Of a DNA stretch of 38,348 nt, positions 26,748-34,163 are shown one piece after another. The translations under genes and the position numbers were made by a program. The notes beneath the pieces are model-generated. The model did not search any database. It was given only the letters and a program-made list of their open reading frames with translations, and was not told where the DNA came from. The DNA lies in assembly GCF_026932795.1 (NCBI RefSeq), contig NZ_JADPVH010000039.1, positions 1 to 38,348 of the forward strand, in the 5' to 3' direction. This stretch comes from Paenarthrobacter sp. Z7-10. Lineage in GTDB: Bacteria > Actinomycetota > Actinomycetes > Actinomycetales > Micrococcaceae. The stretch's first letter is position 1, and every line of letters starts with the position of its first letter.

Positions 26748-27374
26748 TCAGTCGAACTGCGGGCTCTCGGTGCGGCTGCGCTTGATTTCGAAGAAATACG
26801 GGAAACTGGCCAGTTCCACGGTGGCGTCCCACAACCGTCCGGCCTCTTCTCCGCGCGGAATGCGGGTGATGACGGGACCGAAGAATGCCGTCCCGTTGAA
26901 GGCGACGACGGGCGTTCCCACTTCCTGGCCCACCTGGCTGATGCCGGCGTCGTGGCTGGCCCGCACCTGTGCATCGTAGCTGGTCTGGTCCGCGAACTTC
27001 GCCAGCTCGGCGGGGAGACCGACCTGGGCCAGCGCCTTCTGCACCACTTCGGTAAGATCCTTGTTGCCCTCATGGTGGATCAGGGTGCCCATGGCATCGT
27101 AGAGCGGCTTCACCACATCGGATCCGTGCAATTCACGCGCAGCGGTGATCACGCGGACCGGGCCCCAGCCGCGTTCCATCAGCGACTTGTACTCCTCGGA
27201 CATTCCCTCTTTGTCCCCGTTGAGGACCGACAGGCTCATCACATGCCAGTCGACGCTCATGTCCCGCACCTTTTCGACCTCGCCGATCCAGCGCGACGTC
27301 ACCCAGGCGAAGGGACATAGCGGGTCGAACCAAAAGTCGGCCTTATTGGATGAGCTCACTGTGGTGTCAGTCAT
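26748..27374 (-). CDS. DsbA-family oxidoreductase, Rv2466c (mycothiol-dependent nitroreductase) homologue with CPFA
   Basis: This 208-residue protein has the thioredoxin/DsbA fold with an alpha-helical insert. The ATG at 27372-27374 has AGGAGA five bases upstream. It matches M. tuberculosis Rv2466c closely as I recall it: ADFWFDPLCPFAWVTSRW at the active site, HVMSLSVLN, RGWGPVRV, a GTPVVAFNGTAFFGPV cis-proline region, IPRGEEAGRLWDA and the ending PQFD. Rv2466c is a mycothiol-dependent reductase reported to use a CPWC active site. Here C20 is kept but the second cysteine is Ala23 (CPFA), so only a monothiol mechanism is possible. In M. tuberculosis the gene adjoins rpiB and pepN; here it has moved next to clpX. 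Confidence 0.9.
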   Translation of the reverse strand: MTDTTVSSSNKADFWFDPLCPFAWVTSRWIGEVEKVRDMSVDWHVMSLSVLNGDKEGMSEEYKSLMERGWGPVRVITAARELHGSDVVKPLYDAMGTLIHHEGNKDLTEVVQKALAQVGLPAELAKFADQTSYDAQVRASHDAGISQVGQEVGTPVVAFNGTAFFGPVITRIPRGEEAGRLWDATVELASFPYFFEIKRSRTESPQFD

Positions 27375-27447
27375 ATATCTCTCCTGAATAGTTCGGCTAC
27401 CAAACAAGAGGTACAACGCGGCAGGACCGCCCGCGATTCCCGGGACG

Positions 27448-28737
27448 TCAGGCGGACTTATTGCGGCGCTTGGCGACGACGTCGTGCGGAATCAGGGTGG
27501 GCTGGGCGGATTTGTTGACCACTTCGGCAGTGATGACCACGCTGGCCACGTCTTCGCGGCTCGGCAGGTCGAACATCACCGGGAGCAGCACTTCCTCCAT
27601 TATGGCCCGGAGCCCACGGGCTCCGGTCCCCCGGGCCAAAGCGGCGTCCGCGATCGAGTCGAGCGCATCGTCCTCGAAAACCAGCTCCACGCCGTCCAGC
27701 AGGAACATCTTCTGGTACTGCTTCACCAAGGCGTTCTTCGGCTCGGAAAGGATCTGGATCAGCGCGGGACGATCCAGATGCGACACGGTGGTGATCACGG
27801 GCAGCCGGCCGATGAATTCGGGAATGAGCCCGAACTTCAGCAGGTCCTCCGGCATCACGTCCGCATAACTGGCTTCCTCGCGCTTGAGGGCACTGAGTGG
27901 AGCACCAAAACCTATGCCCTTCTTGCCTGCCCGCGAACCAATGATCTCCTCCAGGCCGGCAAAGGCCCCGGCCACAATGAACAGCACATTGGTGGTGTCG
28001 ATCTGGATGAATTCCTGATGCGGGTGTTTGCGTCCGCCCTGCGGCGGGACCGAGGCGACGGTGCCCTCGAGGATCTTCAGCAGCGCCTGCTGCACGCCCT
28101 CGCCGGAAACGTCCCGGGTGATGGAAGGGTTCTCGCTCTTGCGCGAAATCTTGTCAATCTCATCGATGTAGATAATGCCCTGCTCGGCCTTTTTAACGTC
28201 GTAGTCGGCGGCCTGGATCAGCTTGAGCAGAATGTTTTCGACGTCCTCGCCCACGTACCCGGCCTCGGTCAGCGAGGTGGCATCGGCGACGGCGAAAGGT
28301 ACGTTCAACCGGCGGGCCAAGGTCTGCGCGAGGTAGGTCTTCCCACAGCCGGTGGGCCCGATCAGCAGGATGTTGGACTTGGCAATTTCCACTTCCTCGT
28401 GGCTGCCGCCGTCGGCCAGTGTTCCACTCTTAGTGCTGTGCCCGGCCTGGATCCGCTTGTAGTGGTTGTAAACGGCTACCGCCAGTGAGCGCTTCGCCGG
28501 CTCCTGACCAATGACGTATTCCTGCAGAAAATCAAAAATTTCGCGCGGTTTAGGAAGTTCGAAACTGCCCAGATCCGCTACCTCGGCAAGTTCCTCTTCA
28601 ATGATTTCATTGCACAGTTCAATGCATTCATCACAGATGTAGACGCCCGGCCCTGCGATCAGTTTCCGGACCTGTTTTTGGCTCTTGCCACAAAAAGAGC
28701 ACTTCAGTAGATCCGCGCTCTCGCCAATCCGAGCCAT
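27448..28737 (-). CDS. clpX: ATP-dependent Clp protease ATP-binding subunit ClpX
   Basis: ClpX unfolds substrates and feeds them to ClpP. The 429-residue protein has the N-terminal zinc finger (C13, C16, C35, C38; CSFCGKS and ICDECIELC), Walker A GPTGCGKT (127-134), Walker B IIYIDEID (188-195), the GYVG pore loop at 160-163 and the ClpP-binding IGF loop in [10 protein letters not shown]. The ATG at 28735-28737 is preceded by GAAGGGG; longer in-frame sequence to 28869 is not ClpX-like. It lies downstream of clpP1P2 on the same strand but behind a hairpin (28873-28904). Confidence 0.98.
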   Translation of the reverse strand: MARIGESADLLKCSFCGKSQKQVRKLIAGPGVYICDECIELCNEIIEEELAEVADLGSFELPKPREIFDFLQEYVIGQEPAKRSLAVAVYNHYKRIQAGHSTKSGTLADGGSHEEVEIAKSNILLIGPTGCGKTYLAQTLARRLNVPFAVADATSLTEAGYVGEDVENILLKLIQAADYDVKKAEQGIIYIDEIDKISRKSENPSITRDVSGEGVQQALLKILEGTVASVPPQGGRKHPHQEFIQIDTTNVLFIVAGAFAGLEEIIGSRAGKKGIGFGAPLSALKREEASYADVMPEDLLKFGLIPEFIGRLPVITTVSHLDRPALIQILSEPKNALVKQYQKMFLLDGVELVFEDDALDSIADAALARGTGARGLRAIMEEVLLPVMFDLPSREDVASVVITAEVVNKSAQPTLIPHDVVAKRRNKSA

Positions 28738-28872
28738 CTGGAAACCCCTTCGTGTTCTTTTCCTGAACCGCTGTGGCTCCGCTCGGGGAACCTGATGCTG
28801 ATGCTGCTTCTGCTGGTGTTCGGCTACGTTCCACTCTAGGCCAAAAACACGACCAGATGCGGGAGGCAAACG

Positions 28873-28904
28873 CCGGAGAGGCCCACATTTGCGGACCTCT
28901 CCGG
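28873..28904 (-). terminator. Hairpin between clpP2 and clpX
   Basis: CCGGAGAGG (28873-28881) pairs with CCTCTCCGG (28896-28904) around a 14-nt loop. It lies 20 bp after the clpP2 stop. No U tract follows, so it may be a partial terminator or a processing site that lets some clpP transcripts reach clpX. Confidence 0.6.
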
Positions 28905-28923
28905 AATACGCCGGGACCGAGGC

Positions 28924-29583
28924 CTACTTGGTGATGGCCTGCGGCTTGATCTTGCGCGGGTCCAGCACCTCGTCGATCAGGCCATAGTCCTTGGCCTCCC
29001 GAGCGGTGAGGATCTTGTCCCGCTCGATGTCATTGTTCAGCTGCTCCGGTGTGCGGCCGGAGTGGCTGGCCAGTGTCTCCTCCAGCCAGGTGCGCATCCG
29101 CATGACCTCCGCCGCCTGAATTTCCAGGTCCGAGGCCTGTCCGCCCTGACCGCCGGAGAGGGCCGGCTGGTGGATCAGCACGCGGGCGTTGGGCAGCGCC
29201 AACCGCTTGCCGGGGGCACCCGCCGCAAGCAGTACCGCCGCAGCGCTGGCTGCCTGGCCCAGACACACCGTCTGCACCTCGGGACGAATGAACTGCATGG
29301 TGTCATAAATCGCCGTCATGGCGGTGAAGGAGCCGCCGGGCGAATTAATGTACAGCGTGATGTCCCGGTCCGGGTCCGTGGACTCAAGCACCAGCAGCTG
29401 CGCCATCACGTCGTCGGCGGAAGCGTCGTCAACCTGCACCCCAAGGAAAATAATGCGGTCCTCGAAGAGCTTAGTGTAGGGATCCTGGCGCTTGAACCCG
29501 TAAGGGGTCCGTTCCTCAAACTGCGGGAGGACGTAGCGGCTCGTGGGAAGGTTGCCGGCGGTGCTGCCAAAGTTATAGTTCAT
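28924..29583 (-). CDS. clpP2: ATP-dependent Clp protease proteolytic subunit ClpP2
   Basis: This encodes 219 residues from the ATG at 29581-29583, chosen because AGGAG lies eight bases upstream; an ATG at 29607 would add eight residues with a poor RBS. The catalytic triad is S113 ([11 protein letters not shown]), H138 (LIHQP) and D189 (IERDK). The N-terminal extension before the protease core (about 38 residues, [16 protein letters not shown]) is typical of actinobacterial ClpP2, the subunit that contacts ClpX or ClpC in the mixed ClpP1P2 tetradecamer. It follows clpP1 with a 34-bp gap in the usual operon. Confidence 0.97.
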   Translation of the reverse strand: MNYNFGSTAGNLPTSRYVLPQFEERTPYGFKRQDPYTKLFEDRIIFLGVQVDDASADDVMAQLLVLESTDPDRDITLYINSPGGSFTAMTAIYDTMQFIRPEVQTVCLGQAASAAAVLLAAGAPGKRLALPNARVLIHQPALSGGQGGQASDLEIQAAEVMRMRTWLEETLASHSGRTPEQLNNDIERDKILTAREAKDYGLIDEVLDPRKIKPQAITK

Positions 29584-29617
29584 CGTTGTTACTCCTGGAA
29601 TCTGCATATCCGCCGGA

Positions 29618-30241
29618 TTACTTTGCGTTCGTGCCGCCGCCGCCGGTTACGGAACCGGCGTGCGCACTGATCTTGTCGAAGAAGCCATACTCCAAGCCCT
29701 CTTTGGCCGTGAACCACTTGTCACGGTCGTTGTCCTTGAGGATCTTCTCCACCGTCTGGCCGGTCTGATCCGCCGTGAGCTCGGACATGACCTTCTTCAT
29801 GTGCAGGATCAGCTCGGCCTGGATTTTGATGTCCGAGGCTGTTCCACCGATGCCGCCGGAGGGCTGGTGCATCAGGATGCGGGCGTTCGGAGTGGCATAG
29901 CGCTTGCCCTTGGTTCCCGAGGAGAGCAGGAATTGCCCCATCGAGGCCGCCAGGCCGGTGGCGACCGTCACGACATCATTGGGGATGAACTGCATGGTGT
30001 CGTAAATGGCCATTCCGGCGGTCACCGAGCCGCCGGGCGAATTGATGTAAAGGAAGATGTCCTTGTCGGGGTCCTCGGCGGAGAGCAGCAGAAGCTGGGA
30101 GCAGATCGCGTTCGCGTTTTCGTCCCGAACCTCGGAGCCGAGCCAAATAATGCGCTCCCTGAGCAGGCGATTGTAGATGTAGTCGTCCCGGCTTGCCGCC
30201 TCGACGGTGGCCATCGTCGGGACTGGGTTTTGCTGTGCCAT
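29618..30241 (-). CDS. clpP1: ATP-dependent Clp protease proteolytic subunit ClpP1
   Basis: This 207-residue serine peptidase forms a heptameric ring that stacks with ClpP2. The triad is S100 ([11 protein letters not shown]), H125 ([11 protein letters not shown]) and D174 (NDRDKW). The N terminus has no cleavable signal. A Gly-rich C-terminal tail (AGSVTGGGG) follows the core. The ATG at 30239-30241 has AGAGGGCAG upstream. It is first in the clpP1-clpP2 pair, with a ClgR-like site 144 bp upstream of the start. Confidence 0.97.
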   Translation of the reverse strand: MAQQNPVPTMATVEAASRDDYIYNRLLRERIIWLGSEVRDENANAICSQLLLLSAEDPDKDIFLYINSPGGSVTAGMAIYDTMQFIPNDVVTVATGLAASMGQFLLSSGTKGKRYATPNARILMHQPSGGIGGTASDIKIQAELILHMKKVMSELTADQTGQTVEKILKDNDRDKWFTAKEGLEYGFFDKISAHAGSVTGGGGTNAK

Positions 30242-30381
30242 GGTTGATCTGCCCTCTCGTTACTGACTCCGGGCCGCTTCGCCTGGTGCTGTTACGGCAC
30301 CGAAGGGACTTCGTCATTACTCATCGTTCTTACTTGGACAGTAGCCGTTTTGGCGGCGGAATTGTTTCCGCAAACCGGGCT

Positions 30382-30398
30382 GTTCGCTGACGGCGCAC
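30382..30398 (-). promoter_or_regulatory. ClgR-like operator upstream of clpP1P2
   Basis: CGCTGACGGCG (30385-30395) fits the core CGCYNANRGCG that I recall for ClgR sites upstream of clp genes in Corynebacterium glutamicum and Streptomyces, with T/A flanks on the left. It lies 144 bp before the clpP1 ATG. ClgR is an activator of clp genes under stress and is itself a Clp substrate. No clgR gene is in this window. Confidence 0.55.
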
Positions 30399-30514
30399 CA
30401 GCACCAGTGCCGCCTGCAGCGGCGCCCTTAGGCCGCAGTCGTCGCACTTTTTCGCGCTGCCGACGCAGCGGCGACACCACTGCGCCCGCCCAAGACAGCC
30501 GCCAAGGTCCGGCT

Positions 30515-30555
30515 TAAAAGCAGGTTGCCGCCGACCCTTGCGGGACCGGCGGCAA
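30515..30555 (-). terminator. Rho-independent terminator of tig
   Basis: TTGCCGCCG (30525-30533) pairs with CGGCGGCAA (30547-30555), with further pairing inside the loop. On the minus strand the stem is followed by CCTGCTTTTAA, a short U tract. It lies 12 bp after the tig stop. Confidence 0.75.
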
Positions 30556-30567
30556 TCTAAATTTCAG

Positions 30568-31980
30568 CTAGAAGCGGGCAGCACCCGGATCATCGAACGC
30601 GGGAGATTCGACCGTCTCACCCTCGACGGTCTCGCCCTCGATCGTCTCGCCCTCGAGCACGTCCGACTCGTCAGCCTCCTCGGCATCTCCTGCCGTCACG
30701 AAGTCGCTGAGGTCGATTTCCTGGCCGTTCGTGTCCGTGACCGTGGCCAGAGCCAGGACCGCGGCAAGCGCCTTGCGGCGGCGCACCTCGGATACGATCA
30801 TCGGCACCTGTCCGGAAGAGTCCAGCATCTGGGCGAACTGATTCGGGTCCATGCCGTACTGGCTGGCGGAGGAGACGATGTAGTCGATCAGCTCGTTCTG
30901 GCTGACTCCGATCTCTTCCTTGTCCGCGATGGCGTCCAGGATGATCTCGTTCTGGAAGGCCCGCTCGGTGTTGGTCTTGACCTCCGCGCGGTGCTCCTCG
31001 GTGTCATGCTCCTCGCCGGCCGTGTGGGCGTTCTCGCCGTTGAAGTGCTGCTCCAGCTGCTCCTCAATTACGGACTCCGGAACCGGAACCTCGATCATTT
31101 CGACCAGCTTGTCGAGCACCTTGTCGCGGGCTTCGACGCCCTGCTCCACCGTCTTGGACTCGGCGGCCTGCTTGGCGAGATCCTCGCGCAGTTCGCTCAT
31201 CGTGTCGAATTCGCTGGCCAGCTGGGCAAAGTCATCGTTAGCTTCGGGCAGTTCGCGTTCCTTGACGGACTTCACCACGACCGTGACCCGGGCATCCGAA
31301 CCGGCGTGCTCGCCGCCCACCAGCTTGGTGTCGAAGATTGCCTCTTCGTCCGCGCTCAGGCCGGTGACTGCCTCATCCAGGCCTTCCAGCATGGTTCCAG
31401 CGCCGACCTGGTAGGACAGTCCGGCAGCGGAATCCACCTCTTTGCCGTCCACCGTGGCGGTGATGTCAATGGAGAGGAAGTCCCCGTCAGCGGCCGGCCG
31501 GTCCAGATTCTTCAGCGTGCCGAAACGCCCGCGCAGCTCATCCAGGGCCGTTTCGACGTCTTCGTCGGTGGCTTCGGTGGCCTCCACCTCAACCGCAATA
31601 CCGGAGTAATCCGGCAGCTCGATCTCCGGGCGCACGTCGATCTCGACGTGGAACTTCAATTCGCCATCCGTGGCGGCCGGGTCCGGAACCTCGGTGATTT
31701 CCACCTGCGGCTGGCTGAGCGGCCGGATGCTCGTCTCCTGCACGGCGGCCTGGTACCAGCCGTTGAGCCCGTCATTGATTGCAGTTTCCAGCACGTAGCC
31801 GCGGCCCACCCGCTGATCGATCAGGCGCTGGGGGACTTTTCCCTTGCGGAACCCTGGAACCTGGACCTGAGTAGCAATCGTCTTGTAGGCCTCATCAATG
31901 CTCGGCTTCAATTCCTCGAACGGAACCTCGACGTTGAGCTTTACCCGGGTGGGCGTGAGGTTTTCGACGGCGCTCTTCAC
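30568..31980 (-). CDS. tig: Trigger factor
   Basis: This ribosome-associated chaperone and peptidyl-prolyl isomerase shields nascent chains. The 470-residue protein has the ribosome-binding signature GFRKGKVP (43-50), a PPIase (FKBP-like) domain at about 150-245 ([33 protein letters not shown]) and a helical C-terminal chaperone domain. The last 40 residues are acidic and contain a short repeat, [16 protein letters not shown]. The start codon is GTG at 31978-31980 with AGGAG eight bases upstream. It lies upstream of clpP1P2, as in most bacteria, but ends at its own terminator. Confidence 0.97.
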   Translation of the reverse strand: MKSAVENLTPTRVKLNVEVPFEELKPSIDEAYKTIATQVQVPGFRKGKVPQRLIDQRVGRGYVLETAINDGLNGWYQAAVQETSIRPLSQPQVEITEVPDPAATDGELKFHVEIDVRPEIELPDYSGIAVEVEATEATDEDVETALDELRGRFGTLKNLDRPAADGDFLSIDITATVDGKEVDSAAGLSYQVGAGTMLEGLDEAVTGLSADEEAIFDTKLVGGEHAGSDARVTVVVKSVKERELPEANDDFAQLASEFDTMSELREDLAKQAAESKTVEQGVEARDKVLDKLVEMIEVPVPESVIEEQLEQHFNGENAHTAGEEHDTEEHRAEVKTNTERAFQNEIILDAIADKEEIGVSQNELIDYIVSSASQYGMDPNQFAQMLDSSGQVPMIVSEVRRRKALAAVLALATVTDTNGQEIDLSDFVTAGDAEEADESDVLEGETIEGETVEGETVESPAFDDPGAARF

Positions 31981-32074
31981 AGCGTGGTACTCCTGAATGG
32001 TCGATTGTAGATGGTCTCATCAGCATGCTCTGAGCCGGGCGCTTATCACTGGCCCGGCGGGCGAAAATGCTGAG

Positions 32075-32147
32075 TCGGGGCGACAGGACTCGAACCTGCG
32101 GTCTCCTGCTCCCAAAGCAGGCGCGCTAGCCACTACGCTACGCCCCG
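32075..32147 (-). tRNA. tRNA-Pro, anticodon TGG
   Basis: The minus strand folds into a cloverleaf of 73 nt. The acceptor CGGGGCG pairs with CGCCCCG. The anticodon stem CCTGC/GCAGG closes TTTGGGA, giving TGG, which reads CCA and other CCN codons. Discriminator A and a 5' C are proline features. CCA is not encoded; the genomic sequence continues CTCA. It lies 94 bp upstream of tig on the same strand. Confidence 0.97.
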
Positions 32148-32191
32148 TTGTGCACCGGCAAGTCTACGGCCTAAGTTGCGCCGGTGCACAA
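32148..32191. repeat. Perfect 12-bp inverted repeat abutting tRNA-Pro
   Basis: TTGTGCACCGGC (32148-32159) and GCCGGTGCACAA (32180-32191) are perfect complements around a 20-bp centre. On the minus strand the outer arm supplies TTGTGC as a possible -35, with TAGACT (near 32163-32168) as a possible -10 at 19-bp spacing. The inner arm ends at the first base of the tRNA. Confidence 0.6.
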
Positions 32192-32350
32192 TCACGGTAG
32201 GAATCAGCCGCGAATTAGCGCTCGACTCGTCGGCCCGAAGGACGGAATGATGGACGGACCCGACAGACGGACCCGATGGACGGACCCGACAGTCATCCTC
32301 CCCGATTGCCTGCGCCATCCCGCGTATCCAACCGGGATTTCCATGCTCAT

Positions 32351-32381
32351 TTGACAGCACCTGCCCCCGGTATGGTGTAGT
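32351..32381 (+). promoter_or_regulatory. Possible promoter of tRNA-Gly
   Basis: A consensus -35 TTGACA at 32351-32356 is followed, after 19 bp, by TGTAGT (32376-32381), a 4/6 match to TATAAT, within an AT-richer patch. It lies about 85 bp upstream of the tRNA. The spacing is a little long, so the exact -10 is uncertain. Confidence 0.45.
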
Positions 32382-32464
32382 TATACCCGGCCGGAAGACC
32401 GCAACTTTCTGTTCGGACGGCCGCAGCGCAGCCGCAGTCGAATTGTGGCGGCGGCGGGCCCCAC

Positions 32465-32538
32465 GGGGGCGTAGCTTAATGGTAAAGCCTCAGTTTTCCA
32501 AACTGATGACGCGGGTTCGATTCCCGTCGCCCCCTCCA
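32465..32538 (+). tRNA. tRNA-Gly, anticodon TCC
   Basis: The plus strand gives a 71-nt cloverleaf plus an encoded CCA (32536-32538). The acceptor GGGGGCG pairs with CGCCCCC. The anticodon stem TCAGT/ACTGA closes TTTCCAA, giving TCC, which reads GGA and GGG. The T arm GCGGGTTCGATTCCCGT is normal, and the discriminator is U, as for glycine. It stands alone on this strand. Confidence 0.97.
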
Positions 32539-32647
32539 GTTATTTTTTCCCGGTCTGGGCGCGCGTTCCAGCCCCGGCCTTTAGACCGCTTCCCCCACGA
32601 CTGGCGATACCGCTTCCCGACAGGCGCACCCGGCGTTGGGCCTTCAT

Positions 32648-32704
32648 CTCGGCGTTGCGCGTACCCCTCGGCGTTGCGCGTCCACCTCGGCGTTTACCCT
32701 CCCG
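32648..32704. repeat. 19-bp tandem repeat, three copies, near the end of the nei-like pseudogene
   Basis: CTCGGCGTTGCGCGTACCC-type units start at 32648, 32667 and 32686. The first two are nearly identical and the third is diverged. A weaker fourth match (CCCGGCGTTGGG) lies upstream near 32629. It is in the non-coding gap after the pseudogene stop. Confidence 0.65.
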
Positions 32705-32726
32705 GGGAGCCTGTTCACCCGCCTCG

Positions 32727-33635
32727 TTACCCCGGAAACGGGCCCTGACAACCGGGACACCAATAGAGGTTCCGTCCCGCCAGCTCAGCCAGGGCAATGT
32801 TCGTTCCGCAGATCCGACAGGGAAGGCCGACGCGTTTGTAAACGTAGTGCGCTTCAGCCGGGGGAACCGGGAACGCGGCCGACGAACGGTCCGGAACGCG
32901 GGTCGTGATGATCCGGCCCTGTTGTACTCCGTCCGCCATGACGGAGGCGATGTCGCGCCACAAGCGGCCGGCGGGCGCCGGTGCCAGATCGGTTCCGGGC
33001 AGCCATGGGTTGAGCCGTTGCCGGAAGAGGACTTCCGCCCGGTAGACATTTCCCACTCCGTCCACGATGTCCTGCTTCATCAGCAGCACCGCGAGGTAGC
33101 TCCGGCTGGCCGTCACCCGCCGGATGAATTCGTCCTGGTCCCATTCCGGATCGTGCAGGGGGTCCGGCCCCAGCGTCAGCACAACGGCAGCGGCCTCCTC
33201 AGCAGTGAGGACCTCGCATGCGGTGGGACCCCGAAGGTCTGCTCACCCGTGTTCCGATACCAACCGGAGACGGACGGCGCCCCGGGGCTTCGGTGGACCA
33301 GCGTAGGCGCTCCCGCCCACCGCATCGGGCGCCGCGGCAACCTCTCTTTCGCCTACGCGCCGGGGTGCCCCAATGCTGGAGGCGCCGGTAAAGCTGGAGT
33401 CCCCACCGAAGTCCCATGCGCCGTAAAGTCCCAGATGGGTACGCAGCACCAGCCCGCCGTCGAAGTGCAGGAACAGCTGTTTACCGTGCGCACCGGCGGA
33501 TTCCAGCGTCCGTCCGTCCAGCAACGCCGCACCGTCGGTAAATCTGCCCTGCGGACTGGAAACGGCCAGCCGTCTGCCGCTGAAAACGTCCTGGAACTGC
33601 CGGGCAAGCCGGTGCACGGAGTGGCCTTCCGGCAT
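32727..33635 (-). pseudogene. nei: Fpg/Nei family DNA glycosylase broken by an in-frame TGA
   Basis: Reading 33635 down to 32727 gives one frame of 302 codons before the natural stop, interrupted by a TGA at 33243-33245 (codon 131). Before it: MPEGHSVHRLARQF with the catalytic Pro2 and Glu3, and HGKQLFLHFDGGLVLRTHLG. After it in the same frame: ADLRGPTACEVLTAEEAAA, the helix-two-turn-helix QDIVDGVGNVYRAEVLFRQ, and the zinc finger CRICGTN...WCPGCQ. The enzyme family removes oxidised bases and nicks the strand. The context EHG-stop-ADLRGP suggests a TGG to TGA change, since Trp would fit there; that is inference. A GTG at 33180-33182 could start a C-terminal fragment, which would lack the catalytic N terminus. 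It lies 3 bp downstream of rpiB, like Rv2464c after Rv2465c. Confidence 0.85.
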
Positions 33636-33638
33636 AGC

Positions 33639-34121
33639 TCAGCCGTCCACCTCGCCGGTGGATTCAAAGCGGGCAATCTTGCCGATCCGGCGCACATGCC
33701 GTTCAGCATTGCTGAAGGGTTCGGCGAGAAATGCCTCGATGATCGCGGTGGCCTCCTCGACGCTGTGCTGACGGCCACCCACCGCCACCACGTTCGCGTC
33801 ATTATGCTCACGGGCCAGCTTGGCCGTCTCCAGATTCCATGCCAGGGCCGCCCGAACGCCGCGGACCTTATTCGCCGCTATCTGTTCACCGTTTCCTGAG
33901 CCACCCAGGACAATTCCGAGCGCCTCAATACCGACCTGCTGATCCGCCACCACGGCTTGCGCAGCGTGGATGCAGAACGCCGGGTAGTCGTCTTGCGCGT
34001 CATACGCCTTAGGACCGTGGTCCACCATCTGATACCCGGTGGCGCTCAGATGGGCGATCAAGTGGGCACTCAGCTCCATGCCGGCATGGTCAGTGGCAAT
34101 GTGAACGCGCAGCGGGCTCAT
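33639..34121 (-). CDS. rpiB: Ribose-5-phosphate isomerase B
   Basis: RpiB interconverts ribose-5-phosphate and ribulose-5-phosphate in the pentose phosphate pathway. The 160-residue protein has the LacA/RpiB fold: TDHAGMELS (D11, H12) and VLGGSGNGEQIAANKV (72-86). E79 takes the place of the catalytic cysteine found in the E. coli enzyme, as in the M. tuberculosis type. LAREHNDANVVAVGGR is also conserved. The ATG at 34119-34121 has only a weak SD. It is followed 3 bp later by the broken glycosylase gene and preceded by the membrane-protein gene. Confidence 0.96.
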   Translation of the reverse strand: MSPLRVHIATDHAGMELSAHLIAHLSATGYQMVDHGPKAYDAQDDYPAFCIHAAQAVVADQQVGIEALGIVLGGSGNGEQIAANKVRGVRAALAWNLETAKLAREHNDANVVAVGGRQHSVEEATAIIEAFLAEPFSNAERHVRRIGKIARFESTGEVDG

Positions 34122-34163
34122 GAAAGTGTCCGATCGTCGGTGCGGAGGAGAACTGACTCAAGC

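Larger units (their letters stand above)
30242..30567. other. tig-clpP1 intergenic region
   Basis: These 326 bp contain the tig terminator (30515-30555), the clpP1 promoter region and a ClgR-like box (30382-30398). A 62-codon minus-strand frame at 30292-30480 is basic and low-complexity with no RBS, and I reject it. I cannot place the clpP1 -10/-35 with confidence. Confidence 0.55.
32148..32464. other. Intergenic region between divergent tRNA-Pro and tRNA-Gly
   Basis: These 317 bp hold the two tRNA promoters, the 12-bp inverted repeat next to tRNA-Pro, and a spaced direct repeat: an 18-bp unit at 32249-32266 and 32275-32292 (GATGGACGGACCCGACAG), separated by ACGGACCC. Short frames across it are not convincing genes. 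Confidence 0.5.

Noticed and set aside
30292-30480. A 62-codon frame upstream of clpP1
   Set aside because: It lacks an RBS and has a basic, low-complexity sequence. It overlaps the ClgR-like site and presumed promoter.
30538-32010. A 490-codon open frame on the plus strand
   Set aside because: It mirrors tig on the minus strand and has no recognisable domains.
32133-32360. A 75-codon minus-strand frame across the tRNA-Pro 5' end
   Set aside because: It overlaps a tRNA gene and a direct repeat and has no RBS.
32648-32704. A CRISPR-like array
   Set aside because: The units are directly adjacent with no spacers, only three copies exist, and there are no cas genes.
33180-33260. A frameshift as the cause of the split glycosylase
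   Set aside because: Both halves have the same frame; their coordinates differ by a multiple of three, and the sequence is continuous across one TGA. A point change is sufficient.
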